A DNA stretch of 64,000 bases from Yponomeuta sedellus. Lineage: Eukaryota; Arthropoda; Insecta; Lepidoptera; Yponomeutidae. The position numbers and the translations under genes were made by a program. The stretch covers positions 992,001 through 1,056,000 of the forward strand of contig OW203738.1 of NCBI GenBank assembly GCA_934045075.1, read 5' to 3'. Positions 39,871 to 49,089 of the stretch are shown in pieces (within the stretch, counting starts at the first letter, position 1; each line of letters begins with the position of its first letter). Below the pieces are notes generated by a model that saw only the letters and a list, made by a program, of their open reading frames with translations, made no database searches and was not told where the DNA came from.

Positions 39871-40262
39871 TTTTAACGTTAACGTTATTGTATTTTTAAA
39901 TAAGAGATGTAATTCTTTTCTACGTAAATAACCCTTAATATTATAGTAGTCTTTCTGCATAGATACTGTTTCATTATTTTTCCAAAGTTAACACAAAAAC
40001 ACCCACGATCAATGTAGGTATGAAACCACAGTACCACACGGATATTAAGATTGCCTGCTCCACTCTAGACTAGCTAATCACCACTAACATACGAGACAAG
40101 CAATGCACCGTAAACACAAGCAGATTGCATGGCCAGACATTAATTTAACTACCGGGCACCCTGCAGCAGGCCTGCCTAGGGTTGCCAGATAATAGAAATA
40201 ATCCGGAATATGGGGTCAAAATATTAAAGAAACTTAGTGAAAATTTATCTCTACATTGCGAA
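39871..40262. other. No feature recognised
   Basis: Unique A+T-rich sequence. Confidence 0.4.
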
Positions 40263-40700
40263 TGTGAATGGAAAGGCCGGCAAGGGACTTCCTAGGTGGA
40301 CTTCGACCAAATAGGAGATGTATTAGCAGAGGGGAAGATAAAAAGTACCCGCAACCGGCGTGGGTGCATGCAACGACTTACAGTCTGTTAGCTTTTAGAA
40401 TATACCTCGGGCTCTAGAGTAGGCTTCGGTTTTCGCCGAAAACACACGACTGTAATACTACTTCCTGCTCTGTATAAACTTTTCTTCTCTATTATGTAAA
40501 GTTATAAATAACAAAACAAAATAAACCTTTCCTTATTGCAATATAATCGGTTTTACCTATAGTAGCCGAGGTATTTTTAAAAACTAACAGACGGTATGAA
40601 CGTTGATGAAGTGAAGGTGATCTGTCAGGATCGTGGCAAGTGGCAGTCCCTGGTCTCTGCCTTGCCCTCTAAGATACAGGCCTATGTTTCTATGTTTTCT
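40263..40700 (+). mobile_element. Family J LINE 3' end split by a MITE
   Basis: cgaccaaataggagatgtat, gataaaaagtacccgcaacc and gcatgcaacgactta on the left continue after 40596 with tgaacgttgatgaagtgaag and ggcaagtggcagtccctg. Removal of the family I element restores continuity. Confidence 0.8.
40381..40594. mobile_element. Family I MITE inserted in a LINE, TA duplication
   Basis: 214 bp with ends cagtctgttagcttttagaa and the complement of aaaactaacagacgg, flanked by TA (40379-40380, 40595-40596). The unoccupied target is visible at 44225-44240 in another J copy (acgacttatgaacg). Confidence 0.88.
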
Positions 40701-40799
40701 TATGTTAGAGGTTATGTTTTCTTATGCTTATCTGTACATTATTTTCTGAAATAGCCTGTCGAAAAATATTTGAAAATATGTTGATTTCCTTATCTGGTT

Positions 40800-41032
40800 A
40801 CCATAGTACAGGGTATCCTAGTTTAAGACCAGGACAAGTGATTGTATCCTGTGCATTTTATTATTATTACTTCTGGTGAAGTTATTGTAACAATACCACT
40901 CGCTAACGACGAAGGAAAAGATTGTGAGGAAACCTGAGTGTCTGAGGTGTTCAAATACGTTAGCGCTTAAAATTTCCTATCCGCGGTGGGCACGCGTGGC
41001 AATTAAGCCTGTGCCCTGCGGTGAGACGTTTA
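40800..41032 (+). mobile_element. D-like and E SINE 3' parts
   Basis: agggtatcctagtttaagac (40810) is a D-like end. aataccactcgctaacgacg, tgaggaaacctgagtgtctg and atccgcggtgggcacgcgtg (40890-41000) are family E body, ending cctgtgccctgcggtg. Confidence 0.6.
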
Positions 41033-41290
41033 TAGTCTTCTTCTTCAGGCTATACTAGTCCACTACTGGACATAGCCCTTCCCTAATGAGCGCAAGGTTT
41101 TGCCATCATTAGGGGCTAATGCCCATAATCCCCACGCTGGGCATGCGGGTTGGGGATCGCAGTTTGGTAGAATTGTACTGCAGGGGGCGCTGCTGCCCAC
41201 CCTCCGGTTTGAGTCCCATAGTCGCCTTTTACGACACCCGCGGGAAGAATTTAGGTTGGTGCTATTCTCTAGGCCGACACCACACAGCAA
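41033..41290 (-). mobile_element. Family C SINE, near full length
   Basis: Minus strand: gtgtcggcctagagaatagc, cttcccgcgggtgtcg, taaaaggcgactatggga, gcagcgccccctgcagtac, ggctatgtccagtagtgg with a gaagaaga tail. Confidence 0.8.
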
Positions 41291-41469
41291 GTTTATAGGT
41301 TACTAGGCTATATAATATAAAAAAAATGTAGTGAAGGGCAAAAACGGCGTATAATGACATGAGTAAATGTACAAAGGCGTGCTTAATGCAAGAAGCATTC
41401 TCTTCCGGCATACGTTTTATCATTAACCGAAACATTGCGTAAAATAATGTTTTGTTGGAGACCGCGACA

Positions 41470-41630
41470 AACGTAGTGTTGTACGCCCTCCGACCAGGTG
41501 GGATGACGATCTGCGAAAAACTACCGGCAGGCGCTGGATGCGGCAAGCTGAAGACAGGGCGCTATGGCGCTCATTAGGGGAGGGCTATGACCAGCAGTGG
41601 ACAAATAATATAGCCCGAAGAAGAAGAAGA
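41470..41630 (+). pseudogene. RTE-like LINE C-terminus
   Basis: The frame reads RPPTRWDDDLRKTTGRRWMR, then RALWRSLGEGYDQQWTNN, and stops near a (gaa)n tail. The 3' sequence ggagggctatgaccagcagt is nearly the tail of family C SINEs. Confidence 0.75.
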
Positions 41631-41790
41631 AGAACTTATAGTGAGCAGACCAGCAGCCAGATGGTCCGCCGACATAGTTAAGTCGGTGGAAGGTCCGTGG
41701 ATGCGGATGGGACGGGTCCATTAGAAATGCCATCTTGGGGAAAGGCCCAGCAGTGGGCAGCGGTGGGCTGACGATGATGACGAACACGTA
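41631..41790 (+). mobile_element. Second RTE-like LINE 3' end
   Basis: Directly after the previous tail: SRPAARWSADIVKSV, then gaaaggcccagcagtgggca and a gatgatgac tail. Degenerate. Confidence 0.6.
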
Positions 41791-41896
41791 ATAACAGAGC
41801 TACAGCCCGCGCCGAGGCGAATTTTTTTTCGTTGCAAGTGATTAAAACAAGTGAATCTTTTCTACCGAAAGCAAGACGTTTTCACATAGAAAAACA

Positions 41897-42388
41897 CTTT
41901 TAAAAACCTATTTGGAGACTAAAAAATCTACCCTTGCCTTAGCCATTGGCTCAGTTGGGAGAGCGCTGGCACGGTTAGCTAGAGGTCGCGGGTTCGAGTC
42001 CCGGCATGGGTGGATTTTTTAGCCTCTAAATAGGTTTTCAAAATTGTCCTTAATGCAATGCAAGGTTAATGCAATAAAAATAATATAATCATGTGGGTAC
42101 AGGGATATCTTACCGACGTAAAACCTAACTGCTAAGTAAGTACTCGGGGCTGAAAGTGTTGCAAGTTACTTCAGACGGATGTCGCTGCCTGTACGTAATA
42201 CAGAGAGTATTGTAACGAGGTTCGAAATTTCACTGATGCCGGTAGTCGCCCATTGGCTCAGTTAAGAGAGCGCTGGCACGGTTAGCAAGAGGTCGCGGGT
42301 TCGAGTCCCGGCATGGGTGGAAGTTTTAGCCTCTTAATAGGTTTTTCAAATTGTCCTTGGCACGGGCTAGTGCAATACAAAGAATATA
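41897..42388 (+). mobile_element. Family B SINE, tandem copy with inverted 5' end
   Basis: Starts with inverted element sequence (aaaaacctatttggagac), then a plus-strand core, A-rich region, linker, 5' flank and a second core ending in caatacaaagaatata. Enclosed by the perfect 11-bp repeat atagaaaaaca (41886-41896, 42389-42399). Confidence 0.88.
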
Positions 42389-42399
42389 ATAGAAAAACA

Positions 42400-42717
42400 T
42401 TCTAGAACTGGCAACCCTACGCCTGCTGAGCCATCACTCCGGCTGGCCACCAAACTGCGTTCCAATTAACACATTAGCTGCCACATGAATGTCTAATTCG
42501 TCGCTATTGAATATGCCCGCAGTTGTATATAGTGCGGGGATACACAGAGGTCTCGATTGAGTTTGTAATTTCATCAATTTTACAAGGTTACTTAGTTAGT
42601 TCTGACATTTCTACTCTTTGTAGTTGGGCTATTGTACGTAGCAAGTGCTGAGGTATGGTTATATTTCAGATAATAGGGTTTACTCACGATATTTTCCTTC
42701 ACATGATTATTACTTTT
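42400..42717. other. No feature recognised
   Basis: atagggtttactcacgatat with tttccttcac (42670) is a faint E word. Otherwise unique. Confidence 0.4.
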
Positions 42718-43050
42718 TTTAAAAACCTATTAGAGGCTAAAAATTCCACCCATGCCGGGATTCGAACCCGCGACCTCAAATCAACTGCAAAGTAGGTACT
42801 CGGGGCTGTTAGTAATGCAATCTACTTCAGCCAGATGTCGCTGCCTGTACGTAATACAGAGAATAGTGTAAAGAGGTTCGAAATTTCACTGATGCCGGTA
42901 AGTCGCCCATTAGCTCAATTGGAAAGAGCGCTGGCACGGTTAGCCTAAGGTCGCGGGTTCGAGTCCCGGCGTGGGTGGATTTTTAGCGTCTAAATATGTT
43001 TTTAAAATTGTCCTTAGCACGGGTTAGTGCATTAAAAATAAAAATAGTAT
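42718..43050 (+). mobile_element. Family B SINE with inverted 5' segment
   Basis: About 65 bases inverted (ttaaaaacctattagaggc to cgaacccgcgacctc) precede a plus-strand copy from the linker (aactgcaaagtaggtactcg) through the core to taaaaataaaaatagtat. The flanking gattattact/aattattctt words may be a decayed target duplication. Confidence 0.8.
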
Positions 43051-43062
43051 AATTATTCTTAC

Positions 43063-43252
43063 TTATCAAGTGATTTGGCGCCAGTTGCAATTGCGCCATT
43101 AAGTAGTCAATGTGAGCCCGTGCTTCTGTTGTCTTCACGACGTAACCTGGCGTATAAAGGTGCAACCCGAAGGCATCGAGTTGAATTTTATCCTCGTAAG
43201 GCGCGACCTTGACAATAACAATTGTTTTTGTGATCACTTGAGGACATTGGGC
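43063..43252 (-). CDS. Possible internal exon of a host gene
   Basis: A 190-bp block on the minus strand, open in one frame, reads VITKTIVIVKVAPYEDKIQL, DAFGLHLYTPGYVVKTTEAR, AHIDYLMAQLQLAPNHLI. It is preceded by a pyrimidine-containing AG (ttttaaccttcgaag) and followed by GTAAGA, a good donor. A B SINE ends immediately beyond the donor and an E SINE lies beyond the acceptor, as expected for introns. No family recognised. Confidence 0.35.
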
Positions 43253-43274
43253 CTTCGAAGGTTAAAATAATATA

Positions 43275-43345
43275 AATCCCAGCGGCGGTAGCGTAGTAGA
43301 ACAATGGACTCGGATGCGAGAGACACAGGTTTGATTAACAGTACG
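43275..43345 (+). mobile_element. Family E-like SINE head
   Basis: agcggcggtagcgtagtaga, acacaggtttgattaacag. Degenerate A and B boxes. Confidence 0.4.
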
Positions 43346-43370
43346 GTATAAACATAACATAACATTTACA

Positions 43371-43616
43371 TTCCGTGCTTGGCAAGGTACGTTAAGCCGT
43401 TGGTGTCGGCGGTCATATAATGGCAGTCGTTAAGCCTTGTCAGAGGCCTTATGGGCGGCTTGATAACTTCTGACAGTAAGGCCCGCCACTGTCTTACAAA
43501 GTTACAATCCTCCACCAACCCGGACTTGGTCCCCGTGGTGGAGTATGGCCTAACCTTCCTGCGAGGCAGGAAGAGACCCGTGCCCCAGCAGTGGGAACAT
43601 ACAAAAGTTGATATCG
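43371..43616 (+). mobile_element. Family A1 SINE, 5'-truncated
   Basis: ttccgtgcttggcaaggtac to agttgatatcgaat. The core is intact and the head is absent. Confidence 0.82.
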
Positions 43617-43620
43617 AATA

Positions 43621-43760
43621 TGATGATTGGTGCAGTGTTTACTCACACTAGATAGGTAAAGATACCACTTGGACCTGTGGTGCCTGGGACATTGTTTTGG
43701 AAGGAGTAGATTTATCAAGCACTTATTATAGTCAGCCTAAGCCAAAGAAGAAGGAGGATT
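43621..43760 (+). repeat. Family R repeat
   Basis: gatgattggtgcagtgttta, ctcacactagataggtaaag, tgcctgggacattgttttgg, tagtcagcctaagcc. Follows an A1 tail directly, as at 19317. Confidence 0.5.
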
Positions 43761-43790
43761 AGACTTTCCAGGTTTCAATTTCGAGTTTTT

Positions 43791-43865
43791 GTATGGCCTA
43801 ACCTTCCTGCGATGTAGGAAGAGACCCATGCCCCAGCAGTGGGGACCTACAAAGGGTTGATATCG
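43791..43865 (+). mobile_element. Family A1 SINE, 3' fragment
   Basis: gtatggcctaaccttcctgc to gggttgatatcga; only the last 75 bases. Confidence 0.75.
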
Positions 43866-44194
43866 ATGTCCGTTGGTTGCGGATAAATGTACGTTCCCCT
43901 TTAAGGCGCAATCGGTTACAGATCGTGCTATAATAGCCGCAACGCAGCCGGGGGCGATTGGCGTCCAACCCCGTCGATTGACTTAGGAATATTGCACGGG
44001 TCAGGTGCCGTTGGTGCAAACAAGCGTCTTTGATTAGCACTATATTGTTTTCGGAGTTTCAATTGGCAATTTGCTCAGGTCCTGAGGTGGTTATTGTACC
44101 GCGCTCTGCTGACGAGGTGATGAGGTAGTTATTTTGTTGACATTAATATTTGTACAGACTATTCATTGTATTTTTTCATCAGTGTATTTTTTTA
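43866..44194. other. No feature recognised
   Basis: A minus frame of 80 codons (43798-44040) overlaps the SINE and is not supported. Confidence 0.4.
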
Positions 44195-44345
44195 CTAAAA
44201 AGTACCCGGAACCGGCGTGTGTGCATGCAACGACTTATGAACGTTGATGAAGCGAAGGTGATCTGTCAGGATCGTGGCAAGTGGCAGTCCCTGGTCTCTG
44301 CCTACCCCGCTGGGATACAGGCGTGAGGTTATGTATATATATGTA
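44195..44345 (+). mobile_element. Family J LINE 3' end
   Basis: aaaaagtacccggaaccggc, cgacttatgaacgttgatga, ggcaagtggcagtccctggt, gggatacaggcgtgaggtta and a tatgta tail. Confidence 0.8.
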
Positions 44346-44384
44346 TGTATGCATTTTTTTACAGTCTATGCAAAAAATACTCTA

Positions 44385-44550
44385 CAGTCTGTTAGCTTTT
44401 AGAATATACCTCGGGCCTTAGATTAGTCTTCGGTTTTCGCCGGAAGCACACGAGTGTAATAGTACTTTCTGTTTTGTATAAAACTTTTCTTTACTATTTT
44501 GAAAAGTTATGTAAAATGTAAATGTGAAGTTAATATCCGATAGTACCCAA
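44385..44550 (+). mobile_element. Family I MITE, right end lost
   Basis: cagtctgttagcttttagaa, tcttcggttttcgccgg as in 40381. After about 44550 the match fades and no right terminus is present. TA precedes it. Confidence 0.65.
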
Positions 44551-44597
44551 GCTGTTGATACTTTGTTTAAGCTGCATCAGTGGTAACTCTAATATAC

Positions 44598-44950
44598 GTA
44601 ATACAGAGGGTATTGTAAAGAGGTTCGAAATTTAAAAACCTATTTAGAGGCTAAAAATTTCACCCATGCCGGGATTCGAACCCGCAACCTCTGGCTATCC
44701 GTGCCAGCGCTCTACCAATTGAGCCAATGGGCGACTCACCGGCATCAGTGAAATTTCGAACCTCTTTACACTATTCTCTGTATTAGGTTCGAAATTTTAC
44801 TCATGCCGCTAGTCGCCAACCCGCGACCTCTGGCTAACCGTGCCAGCGCTCTTCCAACTGAGCTACAGTTGGAAGAGCGCTGGCACGGTTAGCCAGAGGT
44901 CGCGGGTTTGAGGGCATGGGTGGATGCTTCAGTCTCTTAATTGGTTTTTA
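44598..44950. mobile_element. Family B SINE mosaic with four orientation switches
   Basis: Segments in order: plus 5' flank (gtattgtaaagaggttcg); minus, from aaaaacctatttagaggc through the whole core to cactattctctgtatta; plus ggttcgaaattttactcatg; minus aacccgcgacctctggctaa to ccaactgagcta; plus cagttggaagagcgctgg to attggttttta. One perfect 14-bp direct repeat, taactctaatatac, encloses everything (44584-44597, 44951-44964). The A-rich tail is absent. Confidence 0.9.
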
Positions 44951-44964
44951 TAACTCTAATATAC

Positions 44965-45782
44965 CTTATGTTTACGTTACATATACCTACTTATATGCGT
45001 GAAAAACATAACCCTCCCTTGCTTTCACAGTCGGGTCATAAAGAAAGCCAAATTATGACCAAATTACGTTTTGAATTCGATAAGCAAGCACAATGCTATT
45101 TGAAACTACAACCCTATTCGTCTGCATGTTTATTTCATCGGGCGCCGCAGACCGCAAAGAACACAAAAGTAATTCGATTGTCGACCGACATTGGATTAGG
45201 GCTTTTGTGACGTATGCAATTAGAATTTTACTAATACACAATACTTTAGAATATTGAATTACAGAAGGGCTACTTGAGCTTGCTTTGCACCTGCAGTTTT
45301 TAGGTAAGAAAGTTGAAAACCTTTATTTTACAAACTAATAAGTTGAATGCAATTTAGCGCAAATATAATGTTCCAAATACGTTAATGCTATAAGGTTACT
45401 CGCCTTGCTAAATAACTAAATTATGACATACCCCACGCCTGTATCCCAAAGGGGTACCACTGCCACTTTCCTTACTAAATATTCAACATTTAATCAAGCT
45501 AGTTTAAAAATTAATATTTTTGTAATATTTAGGCATTAAGTCCGCCGTATTGTACACTTTTTCAATTGCAATAAAAGTATTTTACTAAGTTAAGGACTAT
45601 AGAGAATATACTTCTCTGTTTGATCAAGACCAAACCCCTTTTATTTTAGAATAATAGCATAGTAACAATAGTAATGCTATCATTGTAACATCTCGCGGGA
45701 ATCGTTTATTTTTCCTAGAGATTTGATGAAATCCCGGTCGTGGTCAAATTCTTGCTACACGTATATTTAAACAATTATTTTG
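44965..45782. other. Mostly unassigned; J LINE scrap
   Basis: cataccccacgcctgtatcc then caaaggggtaccactgcc (45427-45468) is a minus-strand family J end. Overlapping frames at 44941-45241 lack support. Confidence 0.4.
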
Positions 45783-45925
45783 CATGCAGTACAATTCTAC
45801 CGAACTGCGATCCCCTACCTGCATGCCCAGCGTGGGGACTATGGGCATTACCCCCTATGATAGCACAACGTGGCGCTCTTTAGAGGAGGGCTATGTCCAG
45901 CAGTGGACTAGTATAGCCTGGCGAC
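45783..45925 (+). mobile_element. Family C SINE, 3' half
   Basis: gcagtacaattctaccgaac, tgcatgcccagcgtggggac, ggagggctatgtccagcagt, ending actagtatagcctggcg. Confidence 0.7.
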
Positions 45926-46283
45926 GTATATTTATAAAGCACAATCACATAAAACGAATGATTCTTTGACTCAAAAATATTTTTTAGCTTTTAGACCAGA
46001 CTGACTCGCATTAACAAACCACCTATGTTCCAAAGAGTCCGTTCTATCCCAAATGGAGCTACTACATCGTTTTGGTTTGCAAGCCATCCGCCAGAGGGCG
46101 CCCTTAAATGAATTAGCGCATAGGGGATGCATCGCGATTGCGATTTTATCAAGGGGAGCTAGGAATGTTGATTATTGTCATTGTTAAATTAAATATCTCG
46201 TGAGTTATGTTCATGTCCCCCTTTGATTTTGGTGTAGGTAGATAAGAGAGGAGCGGGTTTTCTCTTACGAAAAAGTTTTTTTG
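45926..46283. other. No feature recognised
   Basis: Unique sequence, no frame above 60 codons. Confidence 0.4.
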
Positions 46284-46480
46284 TAACATAACATTTACAT
46301 ACAGGCACATACATTGATTGCTTCTAGCCCCACACTAGGATACCCTGTGTCGTGGGAACCAGAAACAACGACGTCACTAACATGTAAACATCCAAGACAT
46401 GGGGTTTTTTTTTTGTTTCCAGCCGGGATTCGAACCCGGGACCTCTTGCATGGTAAGTAGATGCGCTACCGCTACGCCAG
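46284..46480 (-). mobile_element. Family D SINE
   Basis: Minus strand: tggcgtagcggtagcgcatc, ggttcgaatcccggctgg, gggtatcctagtgtggggc, an acatttaca-type tail on the plus strand. Confidence 0.85.
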
Positions 46481-46650
46481 GCACGGGCGTTCTCTCAGAG
46501 AGAGAGAGAGTATGAACTTAATTACCACATGTGGTCAAGCGGATTAGGTATTTCAAGGGTTGAGGTCTTTTAACACCTCAGACACTAAGGTTTGCTCATG
46601 AGGTTTTTCCTTCGCCGTTGGCGATTGGTATTGCTACTTTAGTTTTAAAA
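46481..46650 (-). mobile_element. Family E SINE, 3' part
   Basis: gggcgttctctcagagagag, cttaattaccacatgtgg, cacctcagacactaaggttt on the plus strand, complement of the E body. Abuts the D SINE, as at 12744. Confidence 0.6.
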
Positions 46651-47182
46651 ATGTACACATTATGTTAGATAACAAAGTTTTTTTGCAAAAAAATTACGAG
46701 AGAACGTAACTAAAATAATAACAGTCGAATGAACCTCATCCTTCTCTGAAATCGGTAAAAAGTAAACCGTTAATTTGAAATTAATATATATTAATAATAA
46801 TAATCTTTATTGACACAAAACACATACAAAACTAAATTACATCATGTTTCAATATATTTGAAACATGACAATTGAAGAATCTGAACTAATTTCAATGTTC
46901 TAATGAAGCAATTTGCGATTGTCAATTACGATCTGTCCATCCACGTTACATTAGCATCATAATGCGTCTTAAATAGATAGAAATAGAGATTGAGAACATT
47001 TAATTGTATCTTTATAAAAATAAAAAATTACACAGAATGCAGGGCACAGAAACCTAGAGTTCTTCTCTGAGAAGGAAGACAGTATAAGCTTAGTCAATAG
47101 TTGTGCCCACAACGGACTAACAATTTATGTGAAGACCCCTGCACAAACATTAGGTTATGACTTCTACGAATGTAGGCTCTAG
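46651..47182. other. Unassigned; LINE tail word
   Basis: ataataataatctttattga then cacaaaacacatac (46793-46830) is a typical minus-strand LINE 3' end. Nothing else. Confidence 0.4.
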
Positions 47183-47234
47183 TTAGGTATTGGTTGGTGA
47201 GGATGCTAAGGTTTCCTCACCAACCAATACCTAA
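47183..47234. repeat. Perfect 21-bp hairpin
   Basis: Arms 47183-47203 and 47214-47234 (ttaggtattggttggtgagg start) are exact complements around a 10-base loop. A further partial copy, aatacctaag, follows. Confidence 0.85.
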
Positions 47235-47364
47235 GTCATCATCAATACCTAAGTATAATACCCACTACTGGGCTCCCTCCCGAGTTCTCCCAATCACTTC
47301 TGGTTACCTTGACTATCTCGAATAATCCTGTCCGTGCTAATGATCAATCTATACTAACCTCTAA

Positions 47365-47640
47365 AAACACTCTTCTTCTTCTTCAGGCTCCATTAGTCCA
47401 TTGCCGGACATAGCCCTCCGCTAATGAGCGCCATAGCGCAAGGTTGTGCCACCATTGGGGGGTAGTGCCTATCATAATCCCCACGCTGGGCATGCGGGTG
47501 GGGGATCGCAGTTTTGTGTAATTGTACTGCAGGGGGCGCTGCTGCCCACCCCCGGTTTGGGTCCCTTAGGCGCCTTTTACGACACCCGCGGGAAGAATTT
47601 GGGTTGGTACTATTCTCTAGGTCGACACTACATAGCAAAA
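47365..47640 (-). mobile_element. Family C SINE, near full length
   Basis: Minus strand: gtgtcgacctagagaatagt, cttcccgcgggtgtcg, gcagcgccccctgcagtac, gagggctatgtccggcaat with a gaagaagaaga tail. Confidence 0.8.
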
Positions 47641-47864
47641 GCACTAAACGCACTCAACTGAATTAACCATTTCTATCGGACACAGCTATTGCTGAAGACT
47701 TTTGGTCAAAATTAATTTAATTGCAAGAGTTTTTGTAGCTGCCACTTTTTGTTAAGGCTTTGTAATTTCCCCGGGAGGATTAAAACGCGGCTAAGAGCAA
47801 TTGGAACAAACACACAAACGGGTTCTGTAGCTATTGTGTGAACTGGTGAATTTACTGTAGAGGA

Positions 47865-47945
47865 AATCATTGTGAGAAAACCTAAGGTGTTCAAATACCG
47901 TTTGGAACTGTCAAACCGCGGGGGACACGGGTGGTAATTCTTCGG
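47865..47945 (-). mobile_element. Family E SINE scrap
   Basis: gaggaaatcattgtgagaaa, aacctaaggtgttcaaatac and cgcgggggacacgggtgg match the E body, read on the plus strand as at 40890-41000; orientation of the remainder is unclear. Confidence 0.4.
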
Positions 47946-48259
47946 TGGTAAATCTTCCAGTAACTGAAGGATTGTTGCGAACGACAACGTCGGCGAATAA
48001 CTGGTTCTCTGCTTTCTCGTGATACCGATTCGTCTCTTTCTTTCTATTTCATTTTGTTTCCGTGTTTATGCTTTGATTTTGCTTTGAATTTTTGTACCTT
48101 GGTACCTTTTTTAGTGCTAAGATTAAGTGTAGGAAATCCCGGCGGAGACTGAAAAACATCATTAATGCTGAGTCTCCGACCATTTCAAAAGTGTGAACTA
48201 AATATGTATTCGTATCATAAGCACATTTTTTTTACTTTTGAATAAAGTTTTTTTTGTAG
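47946..48259. other. No feature recognised
   Basis: ggcggagactgaaaaacatc and gctgagtctccgac (48140-48180) form a loose inverted pair. No frame. Confidence 0.4.
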
Positions 48260-48715
48260 ACTTTTAGTCCGGATTTACTTACGGGTGTTGTTATATCGGA
48301 AAAGTCTGACCAGGTTTCGCTCCGATTCGCAGAGCTTAATCATGGTGAGCAGAGACGGAGCTCGCGTCGTCGGTTGCTTGTCTCACACTACGGGCAAGCG
48401 CGCGGCGCGCCCGCGCCGAGATAGGTGGGGCGGGTGCCGACACTGGCTGCGGGGGATTCCCGCTGGCTTACGCCGCAGCGCCTACTGCTTTCCCGTCGTC
48501 AATGCCACTAGGCATGATGGCACAGACACAGCTCACGACATCTTCATTCTTGCAGTGTCGATTTCGATATTCACTATCACTGCACTTTCGTAGAACCGGT
48601 TTCCAGGCCGGCGGAAGAGCCCATCCACTCTCTCTATTGAAATTCGGGTGGCGACTTATTTCAATAGCCTCGCGCATTTTTCGTGGCACATAAAACTTGT
48701 CTTTGGACAATACTT
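48260..48715 (-). pseudogene. Penelope-like element, 3' terminal fragment
   Basis: The minus frame begins SKDKFYVPRKMREAIEISRH then PNFNRESGWALPPAWKPVL. This resembles the C-terminal end of the GIY-YIG endonuclease region of Penelope-like retroelements (R-E-AIEI, FNR, W-P words). It is followed by a G+C-rich 3' region ending gtaagtaaatccggactaa. Reverse transcriptase is missing. The overlapping plus frame (48285-48593) is a shadow. Confidence 0.6.
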
Positions 48716-48953
48716 ATACCTTATACTTGTGCCTTATCGAAGCGGATAAAGTCCGCTAAAAGACTACAGTGTGTTGTGTTGTGCTTACGAAAGTTTTAGT
48801 TCAAAAAAGTTTTTTTTTATTTATTTTTATTTATTTCATTAAGCCCATTCTCTCTGAGAAAAGGCCGGTGATCTACAGTGGGACGTTTATAGACTACATA
48901 TAAAATATTGTATCATTTTAGGAGTCAAGACAATAATTCATGAGAGGGTAACA

Positions 48954-49089
48954 AAAACATAACAGAACATTTACATACAGGCACATACATTGCCTCTGGC
49001 CCCACACTAGGATACCCTGTGTCGTGGGAACCAGAAACAGCGACATCACAAACATGTAAACATCCAAGACCTGGGGTTGTTTTTTGGGT
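48954..49089 (-). mobile_element. Family D SINE, 5'-truncated
   Basis: Body and tail only: ccaggtcttggatgtttac, gggtatcctagtgtggggcc on the minus strand; the tRNA head is gone. Confidence 0.75.

Noticed and set aside
48285..48593. 102-codon plus-strand frame
   Set aside because: It is antisense to the Penelope-like end, whose own frame has family motifs.
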